DNA of 64,000 nt from Candidatus Methylopumilus universalis (GCA_945883335.1 CAMCXI010000006.1:25343-89342); one strand, 5' to 3'; positions 27,247-37,937 are shown, counted from the first letter of the stretch. The notes: a model not told the origin generated them from the letters alone. Translations and numbers: made by a program.

Positions 27247-30200
27247 ATGATTAAAAAATCGCTTTTATGGTCATATCGAATTGCTTCTATTGCGCTAGGA
27301 ACGCTTGTGTTTCTGGGCATGCTTTCGATCATCGTTTTGCGATTTTTTGTGCTGCCGCATATTGATGACTACAAACCCAAAATCGTTCAAGGCATTTCAG
27401 AAGTACTTGGTCAAAAAGTAGTTATCGGCAATATCTACGCTAACTGGGATGGGTTAAATCCGCATATTGCTGTGTTTAATGTTGATATTTATGATCAAGA
27501 AAACCGCGTAGCACTCAGTCTGAATCACGTTGAAGGCAGCCTCTCTTGGTCCAGCATTCCATTACTTTCCCCTCGCCTCGCGTCTTTTTCTATCTACCAA
27601 CCTGAACTGACTATTCGCCGAGAAAAAGATGGCACGGTTTATGTCGCTGGCGTGTCAATGAGCGGTGCATCCAAGCCCGCATTTCCGAATTGGTTGCTCA
27701 AACAAGCAAGGGTGAACGTCATCGATGCCAATATTGTTTGGCAAGACGATTTGCGCGGCGCGCCTCCACTGAACCTCGACAAACTCAATTTACAACTTGA
27801 AAATCCTGTGTGGGACGGCTTTCGAGGACAACATGCGTTTAGTTTACGTGCCACGCCATCTGCGGGCACATCTAAGCCTATCGATATTCGCGGCAAGGTA
27901 TTTGGACATGACGTGAGTCAAATAGAGCAATGGTATGGCAACTTGTATGCCAAAGTTGAAGGCACAGACATTGCGGCTTGGCGTAATTGGTTAGATTACC
28001 CCTTGGATTTGCGTGAAGGCGAAGGGGCGGCCCAACTTTGGGTAGATTTTTCAGATAACCAAATCGATAACTTTACAACCGATCTTGCTTTTAACAAAGT
28101 AGTGACACGCCTTCCGTATAACGGAGTTGAAAATAGCTTTAATCGTATCGCTGGCCAACTCAAATGGATACGACATGCCAATGGCCAGGAAATCCAAGGT
28201 GAAGGCATCAAGATCGTCACTTCAGACGACTTGAATATGCGCAGCGGTAAATTCTCAATACGTGAGCGCACCATCAAGCAAGGAAAAATTGTGCAAGGCG
28301 ATGTATTGCTCGATGAGATTCAACTCGAAACCCTCAACAAACTAACGCCATACTTTACTTTGCCTGCCACTGCCACCAAAGCAATCGAGGAAACAGCGCC
28401 GCTGGGCAAACTTAACAATCTGCACCTGACTTGGCAAAGCAAAGGTGAAACACTGCCAAAATATGCGCTAAGCGCTGACTTTTTGCACTTGAGCCTACTT
28501 CCCTTCCCCAAGTATTCATTGCCAGGGTTCACCAACCTTAGCGGCAGACTTGATATAGACCAAAACAAAGGCAGGCTGACTTTAGATTCAAGCGCTGCTT
28601 CGCTCAATTTTTCACCAGTCTTGCGCTGGCCCTTAGCTGCCGACAAATTAACAGGAGAAGTGGACTGGAAAATTAACAACCAAAACTTGTCGATAGACGT
28701 GAAAAACTTATCTCTAAAAAACGAACATTTGGATGCTGAGTTAGCGGGGAGCTTTAGTTCTGATGGCGCACAAAAGCAATTATTGGATCTGACGGGACAC
28801 GTGAACAAAGTCGATCTTAAGTATGGACGCCTCTATTATCCAAACCGCCTTGGCAAAGATACGATCGACTGGCTTGATCGTTCGATTTTGTCAGGCCGCG
28901 GTGAAGATGTGAGTGTACGTATCAAAGGCGATCTGAAAGATTACCCATTTGTTGATGGAAAAAAAGGCATCTTAAAAGTGACTGCCAATCTAAAAGATGC
29001 CGTACTTGAATACTCCGAAGGCTGGCCTAAGGTTGAGGGTGTAAATCTTGCGATGTTGTTTGAAGGCAAGCGTATGGAGTTAAACGCGAGTGCTGGCCAT
29101 TTGTTTGGCAATGAAATTAAGAAAGCAAAAATAACGGTTCCAGATCTAGAAGCAGATGAGAGCATGCTCGATATTGTTGGTGAATTACAAAGCCCGGTCA
29201 GTGAGGGTGTTAGATTTATTAACGCAAGCCCTATCGCAAAGTTAGCCAACGGCTTTACCGAAACACTTAAAACAACAGGCAATGGAAAACTCAATCTCAA
29301 TTTACACATTCCACTTAACCACAGCGCCGAAACAACAGTGAGAGGGATTTACCTTATTAGCAATGGCAGTATGCTAAGCGACAGCATACCCGAGCTTACT
29401 AAGCTTAATGGCACAATAGAGTTCACCGAATCGACAATCAATGCCAATAACGTCAACACATGGGCATACGGTGCACCTGCAGTATTTAGTGTCAACACTG
29501 ATAAAAATCATGCGATCCAGATTTCTGCGCATGGCCGAGCAACAGATGCCGGCTTGAGAAAGTCCTTTGACAACTTTTTACCGAGCACTGTTTCTGGCAG
29601 TACTGAATGGGTTGCGAAAGCAAAAATTCAACACAATCAATCCGAAGTCCTTATTCAATCTAGCATGGTTGGCTTGAGTTCAAAATTACCAGCACCACTT
29701 GGTAAAACAATGACCGAGGCTATGCCTTTGGTCATTGAGAAAAAACCAATCAATGAAACACAAGATGTGGTCAAAATTAGTTTAGGTAAAAGCATCACCG
29801 CAAAACTCGTTCGCACCTCTCAAAATGGCATGACAACCATTGATAAAGGCGATATTGGCATCAATGCTTTACCAGAAGTAAGTCCTCAAAAAGGACTATC
29901 ACTTCGCGCTAAGCTTGATAACTTGGATATTGATGAGTGGTTGGCACAATTCAATAAGTCAACAGCTAGCGATGCAAACACCAATCAAAATAGCAACATA
30001 GCGCTCAATCGAATTGAGCTGACAACGCAACATCTTGATATTTTCGACCGCCGTATTAATGCCCTTAAGCTTAGTGCTAGGTCGACAGATAATGCCTGGA
30101 TCATGAATTTAAAAAGTGACGAGGTCACGGGTGATTTAAAATGGAGCAAAGATGGTAACGGCAAAATTAGTGGCAATCTTGCCAATTTTATTTTCCCATC

Positions 30201-31107
30201 GCCCACGCCTGATGCAGTGAAAATACCTACCCATGTTGCCGCAAAACAACTGAATCTAAAATACCCAGCACTTGACATTACTGCTGACAACTTTGAAATC
30301 GGTAAGAAAAAATTTGGTCGGCTAGAGCTTCAAGCGAAAGAACAACTTGGTAACTGGGGCATCGATAAGCTTCGCCTGACTTCAGCAGATGGTGTGATTA
30401 ATACCAATGGCGAGTGGAATAATTGGAAAAATCGTCCGAATACCAAGCTGCGTTTTAATTGGGAAATCAACGATATGGGTAAGGCTTTAAAACGCCTTGA
30501 TATTGGCGACGTGATTAAGGGGGGAACAGCGGAAATCACAGGCCAATTAAAATGGGCTGGCAGTCCCCATGAGTTTGACATCCCTAATCTTTCAGGCAGC
30601 TTGCACGTCGATGCTAAAAAAGGGCAAATTCTTCAACTAGAACCCGGTGTTGGAAGGCTCTTCAGCGTATTAAGTTTGCAAAATTTACCCCGACGCTTAA
30701 CACTCGATTTTAAGGATTTATTTAGCAGCGGCTTCACATTCGACAAAATCAATGCCGATGTCAATATTGAACGCGGCATTATGTATAGCGACAACTTTAA
30801 AATGGTCGGTCCAACGGCCCAAGTGGAAATTAAAGGCGAGACAGACCTTGAAAAAGAAACGCAGCATTTATATGTCAAAGTGAAACCATTTATCAGCGAC
30901 ACGCTGTCATTAGCGGCTTTTGCTGGCGGCCCCGCCGTGGGAGCAGCCGCTTATATTGCACAAAAGATTCTGAAAGATCCGCTCAACAAAATCGCCGAAT
31001 CGCAATATGAAATTATCGGCACTTGGACCAATCCTCAAGAAAGAGGGCAAGAGAAGGATGAAAAATCACCCGTTAAAAACCCTGCGCCAGGGCCTCTTGG
31101 CAGGTAG
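27247..31107 (+). CDS. yhdP: YhdP-family AsmA-like envelope lipid transport protein
   Basis: 1286 residues, a typical length for the family. One N-terminal TM helix (about 8-34), then a very long beta-rich periplasmic region with the DUF3971/AsmA_2 pattern: YKPKIVQGISEVLGQKVVIGN, SYWSSIPL-like strands, RGKVFGHDVSQIEQWYG, and the conserved C-terminal segment ITGQLKWAGSPHEFDIPNLSG, KKGQILQLEPGVGRLFSVLSLQ, RRLTLDFKDLFSSGFTFD. YhdP, TamB and YdbH are thought to bridge inner and outer membranes and carry phospholipid outward. It is followed by the amidase and tldD, an order often seen in beta- and gammaproteobacteria. Confidence 0.9.
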   Translation: MIKKSLLWSYRIASIALGTLVFLGMLSIIVLRFFVLPHIDDYKPKIVQGISEVLGQKVVIGNIYANWDGLNPHIAVFNVDIYDQENRVALSLNHVEGSLSWSSIPLLSPRLASFSIYQPELTIRREKDGTVYVAGVSMSGASKPAFPNWLLKQARVNVIDANIVWQDDLRGAPPLNLDKLNLQLENPVWDGFRGQHAFSLRATPSAGTSKPIDIRGKVFGHDVSQIEQWYGNLYAKVEGTDIAAWRNWLDYPLDLREGEGAAQLWVDFSDNQIDNFTTDLAFNKVVTRLPYNGVENSFNRIAGQLKWIRHANGQEIQGEGIKIVTSDDLNMRSGKFSIRERTIKQGKIVQGDVLLDEIQLETLNKLTPYFTLPATATKAIEETAPLGKLNNLHLTWQSKGETLPKYALSADFLHLSLLPFPKYSLPGFTNLSGRLDIDQNKGRLTLDSSAASLNFSPVLRWPLAADKLTGEVDWKINNQNLSIDVKNLSLKNEHLDAELAGSFSSDGAQKQLLDLTGHVNKVDLKYGRLYYPNRLGKDTIDWLDRSILSGRGEDVSVRIKGDLKDYPFVDGKKGILKVTANLKDAVLEYSEGWPKVEGVNLAMLFEGKRMELNASAGHLFGNEIKKAKITVPDLEADESMLDIVGELQSPVSEGVRFINASPIAKLANGFTETLKTTGNGKLNLNLHIPLNHSAETTVRGIYLISNGSMLSDSIPELTKLNGTIEFTESTINANNVNTWAYGAPAVFSVNTDKNHAIQISAHGRATDAGLRKSFDNFLPSTVSGSTEWVAKAKIQHNQSEVLIQSSMVGLSSKLPAPLGKTMTEAMPLVIEKKPINETQDVVKISLGKSITAKLVRTSQNGMTTIDKGDIGINALPEVSPQKGLSLRAKLDNLDIDEWLAQFNKSTASDANTNQNSNIALNRIELTTQHLDIFDRRINALKLSARSTDNAWIMNLKSDEVTGDLKWSKDGNGKISGNLANFIFPSPTPDAVKIPTHVAAKQLNLKYPALDITADNFEIGKKKFGRLELQAKEQLGNWGIDKLRLTSADGVINTNGEWNNWKNRPNTKLRFNWEINDMGKALKRLDIGDVIKGGTAEITGQLKWAGSPHEFDIPNLSGSLHVDAKKGQILQLEPGVGRLFSVLSLQNLPRRLTLDFKDLFSSGFTFDKINADVNIERGIMYSDNFKMVGPTAQVEIKGETDLEKETQHLYVKVKPFISDTLSLAAFAGGPAVGAAAYIAQKILKDPLNKIAESQYEIIGTWTNPQERGQEKDEKSPVKNPAPGPLGR

Positions 31108-31195
31108 CTATTTTGATTTGATCAATATTTAACATTTGCCAAATCGGGTATGATGTCGAAGAACCCCTCAACCATTGTTTACTCGGAAATTTGGC

Positions 31196-32053
31196 ATGGC
31201 AATTAAATCGCGCATCAACCACACAAAAGCCAGCCCAGCCGCCGCTGGTATCGTCAAAATCGCTGGCATTCAAATGGCATCAGGGCCGATCGTTTCGGCG
31301 AATCTTAGCGAGGCTGAGCGACTGATTAAAATTGCAGTGGATCAAGGTGCCAAGCTAATCGTACTGCCTGAATACTTTGCGATTATGGGCATCAAGGATA
31401 CCGACAAATTAAAAGCCAGCGAAAAAGAAGGTAACGGCCCGATTCAGAAATTTCTCTCTAGTTCTTCAAAAAAACATGATGTTTGGATTGTCGCTGGATC
31501 TATTCCACTTCAATCAGACAGCAAAGACAAGATTTATAACGCCTGCATGGTCTATGACAACAAAGGTAAGTTGGTTGTGCGTTATAACAAAATTCATCTT
31601 TTTGGCCTGAACCTAGGCAACGAAAAGTACCATGAAGAAGCGACCATTGTGCCAGGCAATAAAGTGGTCACCGTCGATAGTCCGTTTGGCAAGATTGGCT
31701 TATCCATTTGCTACGACTTACGCTTTCCAGAACTCTATCGCGCCATGGGTGAAGTTGACTTAATTTTAGTACCCGCAGCATTTACCGAAACCACAGGGAA
31801 GGCTCACTGGGAAACCTTAGTGCGTGCCCGTGCGATTGAGAATCTATGCTATGTTTTAGCGCCAGCACAAGGTGGTTATCACGCCTCAGGCCGTGAAACG
31901 CATGGTGACAGTATGATTGTAGATCCATGGGGCGTAGTACTTGATCGACTGCCACGTGGCTCTGGTGTTGTTATTGCAAACATGAATCTAGATTACCAAG
32001 CCAGCTTACGCAAGAGTTTGCCAGCCTTGCAACATCGTACTGTTTTTAAATAA
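31196..32053 (+). CDS. Nit-type carbon-nitrogen hydrolase (probable deaminated glutathione amidase)
   Basis: 285 residues from the ATG at 31196; an earlier in-frame TTG (31175) would add seven residues. The Glu-Lys-Cys triad is visible: Glu in LPEYFAIMG, Lys in RYNKIHLFG and Cys in GLSICYDLRFPELYR. Other marks are ARAIENLCYVLAPAQ and GRETHGDSMIVDPWG. Genes in this position, between yhdP and tldD, belong to the Nit1/Nit2 group, which hydrolyses amide groups in damaged metabolites such as deaminated glutathione; the substrate here is assigned by family and context only. Confidence 0.85.
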   Translation: MAIKSRINHTKASPAAAGIVKIAGIQMASGPIVSANLSEAERLIKIAVDQGAKLIVLPEYFAIMGIKDTDKLKASEKEGNGPIQKFLSSSSKKHDVWIVAGSIPLQSDSKDKIYNACMVYDNKGKLVVRYNKIHLFGLNLGNEKYHEEATIVPGNKVVTVDSPFGKIGLSICYDLRFPELYRAMGEVDLILVPAAFTETTGKAHWETLVRARAIENLCYVLAPAQGGYHASGRETHGDSMIVDPWGVVLDRLPRGSGVVIANMNLDYQASLRKSLPALQHRTVFK

Positions 32054-32089
32054 ACATGTTAGGTGAGTGACGTATTCAAGATTTTACTT

Positions 32090-32108
32090 AGCGGGGCAAT
32101 GCCCCGCT
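32090..32108 (+). terminator. Possible terminator hairpin between the amidase gene and tldD
   Basis: AGCGGGGC-AAT-GCCCCGCT followed only by TCTGC, so it lacks a T run. It may weaken read-through or just be a stem in the tldD leader. Confidence 0.4.
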
Positions 32109-32153
32109 TCTGCTATATTGAACATATTAAATGCAATATTTGGAAGCCTTAGC

Positions 32154-33629
32154 ATGAAACCTGAACAAAATAATCCATCTCAAACCAATCACTTCAGCAC
32201 AGCCACTGAGGCCCTTCTTAACCCATCCAGTTTGGATGTGCCCGCATTACAGGGGGTATTGAACAACATCATGACGCACGATATTGATTATGCCGATTTG
32301 TACTTTCAATACAGCCGTTCAGAGAGCTGGGGCTTAGAAGAGGGTCAAGTAAAATCAGGCAACTTCAATATTGACCAAGGTGTGGGTGTGCGTGCAGTCA
32401 GCGGCGAAAAAACTGCTTTTGCTTACTCTGATGATATTAACTTACCTGCCTTACAACAAGCTGCAAATGCCACAAAGGCGATTGCCGACATGGGCAATGA
32501 CAGTTTTGAAGCCAATAAGACGGGGGTTATCCAGCATATTGAAGCACCGCAACTTTATATCCCGCAAGATCCAATTGCATCACTTAGTGCTGAAGCTAAA
32601 GTGAAATTGTTAGAACGACTTGAAACCTATGCACGTAAAGTAGACCCCCGCATTACACAGGTCACGGCTTCGATTGCTGGCGAGTACGAAGTCATGATGG
32701 TGGCGCGTCACGATGGCGTGATGGCAGCGGATGTTCGTCCTTTGGTGCGCTTATCGATCAATGTCATCGCAGAAAACAACGGACGTCGCGAACAAGGTTC
32801 AGCCGGCGGTGGCGGGCGTTTTGATTATGCCTATTTCACAGATGAAGTATTGCAAGATTACGCTGAAAAAGCCGTACACCAGGCCTTAGTGAATCTTGAT
32901 GCACGTCCTGCGCCAGCTGGCAATATGACAGTCGTATTGGGCGCAGGCTGGCCTGGCATTTTATTGCATGAGGCAATCGGTCATGGCCTTGAGGGTGACT
33001 TTAACCGCAAAGGAAGCTCAGCATTCTCAGGAAAAATCGGTCAACGCGTGGCATCTAAAAGCGTAACAGTCGTGGATGATGGCACCATCAGCAATCGTCG
33101 TGGTTCGCTTAGCTTAGATGACGAAGGCAACCCAACACAGCGCACCGTATTAATTGAAGATGGCATTTTGCGTGGATATATTCAAGACAGCTTAAATAGC
33201 AGACTGATGGGCATGCCGCTGACTGGCAATGGGCGTCGAGAGTCTTATGCGCACATTCCTATGCCACGGATGACGAACACTTATATGTTGAATGGCGACA
33301 TGCCACCAGAAGAGATTATTAAGTCGGTCAAAAAAGGCTTATATGCGGCTAATTTTGGTGGTGGTCAGGTGGACATCACCAGCGGTAAATTCGTATTCAG
33401 CGCAGCTGAAGCCTACATGATTGAAGATGGAAAAATTACTTATCCAGTGAAAGGCGCAACGCTTATTGGCAACGGCCCCGATGTTTTAACTCGCGTTTCC
33501 ATGATAGGCAATGACATGCAACTCGACAGTGGCGTTGGCACATGCGGCAAAGAGGGACAAAGTGTTCCTGTCGGCGTTGGTCAACCTACCTTAAAAATTG
33601 ATGGCCTGACAGTGGGCGGAACGGCATAA
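32154..33629 (+). CDS. tldD: Metalloprotease TldD
   Basis: 491 residues from ATG at 32154, preceded by GGAAG; the frame is open further upstream but a long N-terminal extension would be atypical. The metal site [11 protein letters not shown] (His near residue 272) and the family marks [16 protein letters not shown]-like N-terminus, [52 protein letters not shown] and the C-terminal [17 protein letters not shown] are present. With TldE/PmbA it forms a heterodimeric protease that degrades unfolded peptides and matures microcins in other species. No tldE lies in this window. Confidence 0.94.
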   Translation: MKPEQNNPSQTNHFSTATEALLNPSSLDVPALQGVLNNIMTHDIDYADLYFQYSRSESWGLEEGQVKSGNFNIDQGVGVRAVSGEKTAFAYSDDINLPALQQAANATKAIADMGNDSFEANKTGVIQHIEAPQLYIPQDPIASLSAEAKVKLLERLETYARKVDPRITQVTASIAGEYEVMMVARHDGVMAADVRPLVRLSINVIAENNGRREQGSAGGGGRFDYAYFTDEVLQDYAEKAVHQALVNLDARPAPAGNMTVVLGAGWPGILLHEAIGHGLEGDFNRKGSSAFSGKIGQRVASKSVTVVDDGTISNRRGSLSLDDEGNPTQRTVLIEDGILRGYIQDSLNSRLMGMPLTGNGRRESYAHIPMPRMTNTYMLNGDMPPEEIIKSVKKGLYAANFGGGQVDITSGKFVFSAAEAYMIEDGKITYPVKGATLIGNGPDVLTRVSMIGNDMQLDSGVGTCGKEGQSVPVGVGQPTLKIDGLTVGGTA

Positions 33630-33748
33630 AAAATTACGGCAGTTTGGCAAAAAACTTAAACTGTGTTTAACTAAGGTTTTGGCATTGATAAGTTTATGGT
33701 TATACGTGATTAACTAAAGAATTACTTCGAATTTAGAGAGGACTAAAA

Positions 33749-34093
33749 ATGGCAACAAATGAAACAACAACTGCAGTAAAAAAACCGGCGGCTAAGAAAC
33801 CAGTTGCCGCTAAAAAGCCTGCTGTGAAAAAACCTGCTGCTCCAAAAACAACGGCTGCAAAACCAGCTGCCGCTAAAAAGCCTGCTGCTCCTAAAACAAC
33901 GGCTGCAAAACCAGCTGCCGCTAAAAAGCCTGCTGCTAAGAAACCTGCAGCAGTAAAAGCAGCTGCGCCAAAAGCTACAGTAACAAAAACTACCCCTCCA
34001 AACTCAGTTGAAGTTAATCCAGTACCAAAAGCTGCGCCATCACTAGGCTTTTTTGGTCAGATTGGTGCGTTTTTTAAAAAATTACTTGGCTAA
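33749..34093 (+). CDS. Histone H1-like Ala/Lys/Pro-rich protein
   Basis: 114 residues, ATG after AGAGAGGACTAAAA. Residues about 9-80 are almost only Lys, Ala and Pro (KKPAAKKP, AAPKTTAAKPAAA), the composition of bacterial H1-like DNA- or RNA-binding tails such as AlgP or Hc-like proteins. Residues 31-62 are two exact 16-residue repeats. The C-terminus changes character: SLGFFGQIGAFFKKLLG looks like a short amphipathic or membrane-associating helix. Monocistronic, with its own strong terminator. Nucleoid binding is inferred from composition. Confidence 0.75.
   Translation: MATNETTTAVKKPAAKKPVAAKKPAVKKPAAPKTTAAKPAAAKKPAAPKTTAAKPAAAKKPAAKKPAAVKAAAPKATVTKTTPPNSVEVNPVPKAAPSLGFFGQIGAFFKKLLG
33839..33934 (+). 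repeat. Two tandem 48-bp coding repeats
   Basis: Units at 33839-33886 and 33887-33934 differ at one base (GCTCCA versus GCTCCT) and encode the same 16 residues. The near identity suggests recent duplication and likely copy-number variation between strains. Confidence 0.9.
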
Positions 34094-34115
34094 ACCTGTC
34101 ACGTTTTAAAGAAGC

Positions 34116-34150
34116 GCTAACAGTGCATTCAATGCACTGTTAGCTCTTTT
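34116..34150 (+). terminator. Terminator of the H1-like gene
   Basis: GCTAACAGTGCATT-C-AATGCACTGTTAGC, a perfect 14-bp inverted repeat, followed by TCTTTT. Confidence 0.85.
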
Positions 34151-34270
34151 GTTGTTCTAAGCAATTAAACTAAATTCTGACCAAGCAGACTCGCTATCTT
34201 ATTGATAGCCGTTCCAACAAGGCTACGGCTATAATACGGCTTCTTTATTGATGACGCGTGGCAAGACTTC

Positions 34271-37200
34271 ATGCAGTTTTCCTTAGCCATTCCGGCACAA
34301 GGCAGCACCAAGAAAATAGACAAGACCTGCGCTGGTTTAGATAGCGCTGCGCTTGCTCAATTGGCGCTTGAATTAAGCGCCAGTAACAGGAAAACCCCGC
34401 TCACCATCATCACTGCCAATGCCTTTGATGCACAGCGCCTGCTTGAAGAAATTCCATGGTTTGCACCTAGCCTAGTCGTCAATCTATTGCCTGACTGGGA
34501 AACACTACCTTACGACCATTTTTCACCGCATCCTGATTTAATTTCCGAGCGTTTATCCACGCTCTACCAAATTAGCCAAAACAATTGCGATGTAGTCATC
34601 GTCCCAGCAGGCACGGCGATGATTCAATTACCCCCCATGGCTTATCTAGCTGCTAATACTTTCATGCTCAAAAAAGGGCAAAAGCTAGATTTAGAAGCTC
34701 TAAGAAAACAATGCGCCGAAGCGGGCTACCATCATGTGAGCCAAGTAGTGAGCCCTGGTGAATTTAGTGTGCGCGGCGGCTTAGTCGATTTATTTCCTAT
34801 GGGGAGCGGCTTGCCCTTCCGTTTAGATTTATTTGACGATGAAATCGAGACCATCCGTACCTTTGATGTCGATACGCAGCGCAGTCTTTATCCTGTCCCT
34901 GAAATTCGTCTTTTACCTGCGCGTGAATTTCCTTTAGACGAAAAAGGCATCGCCCTATTTAGACAAAATTTTCGTGAGCATTTTGAAGGTGACCCTTCAC
35001 GAAGCCGCATCTACAAAGATGTCAGCAAGGGCGTGGCAAGTGGCGGCATTGAATGGTATTTACCGCTGTTTTTCGAAAAGACGGCTACCCTACTTGATTA
35101 CTTACCTGAAAAAACCGTGCTCTGCATGCACGGCAATCTGGATAATGCCGCACAAAACTTTTGGTTTGAAGCGCAATCACGATATCGCTTACTAGCGCAT
35201 GATGTTGAACGCCCGATTCTGACCCCTGAAACCTTACTCATTAAAGCAGATGCGTTTTTTAGCCAAACCCATCACTACCCTCGCCTCACCATCAATCACG
35301 ACGAGGCCATTTCTGGATTGCCAGAGCTTGATATTGAGCGCCGCGCAGAAAAGCCACTGCATAAACTAGAAACCTTTATCAAAGGCTTTAAAGGCCGCAT
35401 ATTGATTGCCGCTGAAAGCCTAGGACGCCGCGAAACCATTTTGCAACTACTCACAGACCAAGGGATTAAACCTGCACTTTGTGAAAACTGGGAAGACTTC
35501 AACACCAGCAACGCTAAGTTTATGCTAGGTGTCACCACGCTGCATAGCGGCTTTCAATACAAAGATGTGGCTATCATCACAGAGGCTGAGCTATACGCCG
35601 CCACAGTTCGTCAGCAGCGTCGCCGTGAAAAAGAAAAAGCCCGCAGTACTGAGGGCATGCTTAAAGATTTGTCCGAGCTACGCGAGAACGACCCTGTCGT
35701 CCACGAACAACATGGGGTTGGGCGTTACCGGGGCCTCATTAACTTAGACTTTGGCGAAGGCGAAACCGAGTTTTTGCTCTTGGAATATGCTGGCGACGAT
35801 AAGCTTTATGTACCCGTGTCACAGCTATTTCTTATTTCACGTTACTCAGGTGGGCCACCAGAATCTGCACCACTTCACAGATTAGGTTCTGGTAACTGGG
35901 AAAAAGCCAAGAAAAAAGCTCTGAAACAAATTCGCGATACCGCCGCAGAATTGCTGAATCTTTATGCGCAGCGTGCTGCGCGCAAAGGCCATGCCTTTAC
36001 CTTAAGCCTGCATGATTATGAAACCTTCGCTGAGGGCTTTCCTTTTGAGGAGACGCCTGATCAGCTTTCCGCGATTGAAGCAGTCATTAGCGATATGCAA
36101 TCAGGCAGGCCAATGGATAGGTTGGTGTGTGGTGATGTCGGCTTTGGTAAAACAGAAGTGGCGTTACGCGCCGCCTTTGTTGCTGTCATGGGGGGGCGTC
36201 AGGTTGCTGTGTTAGTTCCAACGACACTCCTTGCTGAACAACATTACCAAAATTTTAGCGACCGATTTGCCGAATGGCCGATTAAAGTGGCTGAGATTTC
36301 TCGCTTCCGCACCGCAAAAGAGCAAGCCGAAGCGCTTAAAGGCTTGGCTGACGGTAGCATCGATATCATTATCGGCACGCATCGTTTAATCTCAAAAGAC
36401 GTGAAGTTTGATAATTTAGGTTTGGTGATTTTGGATGAGGAACACCGCTTTGGTGTGCGTCAAAAAGAACAGCTGAAAGCCCTGCGTGCAGAAGTCGACG
36501 TGCTAACCCTCACCGCCACGCCGATTCCACGCACACTTAGCATGGCGATGGAAGGCTTGCGCGAATTTAGTGTGATTACCACGCCACCACAAAAACGCTT
36601 AGCGATTAAAACATTTGCAACAGATTACTCCGAAGGCATTATCCGTGAAGCGGTGATGCGTGAATTCAAACGCGGTGGTCAAGTCTATTTCTTACATAAT
36701 GAAGTGGATACCATTCAATCGATGCGTGAAAAGCTAGAGCGCATTTTGCCTGAAGCGCGCATTAGTATTGCACACGGCCAATTACGCGAACGTGAGCTAG
36801 AACATGTGATGCGAGACTTCTACCATCAACGTTCTAATTTATTGCTTTGTACCACCATTATTGAAACTGGCATTGACGTACCAACCGCCAACACGATTAT
36901 TATGAATCGTGCGGATATGTTTGGCTTGGCACAGCTGCATCAATTACGTGGCCGCGTGGGTCGGTCGCATCACCAAGCCTATGCCTATTTACTCACTGAG
37001 CCTAACCGCAAAATTACACCACAAGCGCAAAAGCGTTTAGATGCGATTCAATTACTCGAAGACTTAGGCGCAGGCTTCCACCTTGCCATGCACGATTTGG
37101 AGATTCGCGGTGCAGGTGAACTCCTTGGCGACTCACAAAGTGGCGAGATGCAAGAGATCGGATTTCACCTCTATTCAGAAATGCTATCTCACGCTGTGAA

Positions 37201-37678
37201 GCGTCTTAAAGAAGGTAAAGAGCCAGATTTATCAGCGCCACTGGGCGTCACCACAGAGATTAATTTGCACACACCTGCTTTACTGACAAATGCGTATTGT
37301 CCTGACGTGCATGAACGCTTGGTGCTCTACAAACGCCTTGCCAACTGCGTCAACGATGATGAGCTAGATACCATGCAAGAAGAACTGATTGATCGCTTTG
37401 GCTTACTCCCAGAGCAAGGTGAAGCATTGATGGCCTGTCATCGTTTGCGAGTTGCGGCTAAACCGCTTGGCATTATTAAGATTGATGCAAGCGATAGCGC
37501 AGTTCAATTACAATTTAGTCAGCATGCGGATCTAGACCCAACCAAGTTAATTGCACTTCTTCAACGTGATCGCCGTTGCCGCATGAACGGCCCAGATAAA
37601 TTACGCATTACCGTGGCTTATGGTGAGATTGTTCACCGAGCTGATTTCATTAAAAACATCATGAAAGAGTTTATTTAG
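34271..37678 (+). CDS. mfd: Transcription-repair coupling factor Mfd
   Basis: 1135 residues. The N-terminal UvrB-like region has PDWETLPYDHFSPHPDLISERL and FSVRGGLVDLFP; the RNA polymerase-interacting domain is NDPVVHEQHGVGRYRGL; the RecG-like translocase shows GDVGFGKTEVALRA (Walker A), LVILDEEHRFGVRQKE (DEEH box), TATPIPRTLSMAM and QLRGRVGRS; the C-terminal domain D7 follows. Mfd removes RNA polymerase stalled at DNA lesions and recruits UvrA. Length and motifs are normal. Confidence 0.97.
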   Translation: MQFSLAIPAQGSTKKIDKTCAGLDSAALAQLALELSASNRKTPLTIITANAFDAQRLLEEIPWFAPSLVVNLLPDWETLPYDHFSPHPDLISERLSTLYQISQNNCDVVIVPAGTAMIQLPPMAYLAANTFMLKKGQKLDLEALRKQCAEAGYHHVSQVVSPGEFSVRGGLVDLFPMGSGLPFRLDLFDDEIETIRTFDVDTQRSLYPVPEIRLLPAREFPLDEKGIALFRQNFREHFEGDPSRSRIYKDVSKGVASGGIEWYLPLFFEKTATLLDYLPEKTVLCMHGNLDNAAQNFWFEAQSRYRLLAHDVERPILTPETLLIKADAFFSQTHHYPRLTINHDEAISGLPELDIERRAEKPLHKLETFIKGFKGRILIAAESLGRRETILQLLTDQGIKPALCENWEDFNTSNAKFMLGVTTLHSGFQYKDVAIITEAELYAATVRQQRRREKEKARSTEGMLKDLSELRENDPVVHEQHGVGRYRGLINLDFGEGETEFLLLEYAGDDKLYVPVSQLFLISRYSGGPPESAPLHRLGSGNWEKAKKKALKQIRDTAAELLNLYAQRAARKGHAFTLSLHDYETFAEGFPFEETPDQLSAIEAVISDMQSGRPMDRLVCGDVGFGKTEVALRAAFVAVMGGRQVAVLVPTTLLAEQHYQNFSDRFAEWPIKVAEISRFRTAKEQAEALKGLADGSIDIIIGTHRLISKDVKFDNLGLVILDEEHRFGVRQKEQLKALRAEVDVLTLTATPIPRTLSMAMEGLREFSVITTPPQKRLAIKTFATDYSEGIIREAVMREFKRGGQVYFLHNEVDTIQSMREKLERILPEARISIAHGQLRERELEHVMRDFYHQRSNLLLCTTIIETGIDVPTANTIIMNRADMFGLAQLHQLRGRVGRSHHQAYAYLLTEPNRKITPQAQKRLDAIQLLEDLGAGFHLAMHDLEIRGAGELLGDSQSGEMQEIGFHLYSEMLSHAVKRLKEGKEPDLSAPLGVTTEINLHTPALLTNAYCPDVHERLVLYKRLANCVNDDELDTMQEELIDRFGLLPEQGEALMACHRLRVAAKPLGIIKIDASDSAVQLQFSQHADLDPTKLIALLQRDRRCRMNGPDKLRITVAYGEIVHRADFIKNIMKEFI

Positions 37679-37776
37679 TAATAGTATTATTATAAATTCA
37701 ATAGTTTATATATTGTGTGTAACATTTGAGTAATTAAATTTTTAATAAGCATCTGATTTACATGTAAAATATTATC

Positions 37777-37804
37777 TAAAAAAAAAGCCACCATAGGGTG
37801 GCTT
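37777..37804 (-). terminator. Terminator on the minus strand, without an intact gene ahead of it
   Basis: On the minus strand: AAGCCACC, loop CTAT, GGTGGCTT, then a run of T (nine or so). It directs leftward termination but only a gene tail (37818-37886) lies upstream of it. It may also help end mfd transcripts coming from the left. Confidence 0.75.
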
Positions 37805-37817
37805 CTCTAGTTCTTGC

Positions 37818-37886
37818 TTATTCAGCTTCTTCGTTTTCTTGCTTTATTTCTTTTTCAGCAGGCGGGGCAGTCCACAGCAAGATGAA
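37818..37886 (-). pseudogene. C-terminal remnant of an unidentified gene
   Basis: On the minus strand 22 codons read FILLWTAPPAEKEIKQENEE then AE and stop, beginning directly after another stop (37887-37889). There is no ATG or GTG and no ribosome site, but the Lys/Glu tail, the stop and the well-formed terminator 14 bp further on are what the end of a real gene looks like. The body of the gene seems to have been lost by deletion or insertion in the 37890-38000 region. The original product cannot be identified. Confidence 0.35.
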
Positions 37887-37937
37887 TTAGCCCAGATTTG
37901 ATAGAAGAATCGGACTATTAAATAGTTGAACTTTTTA

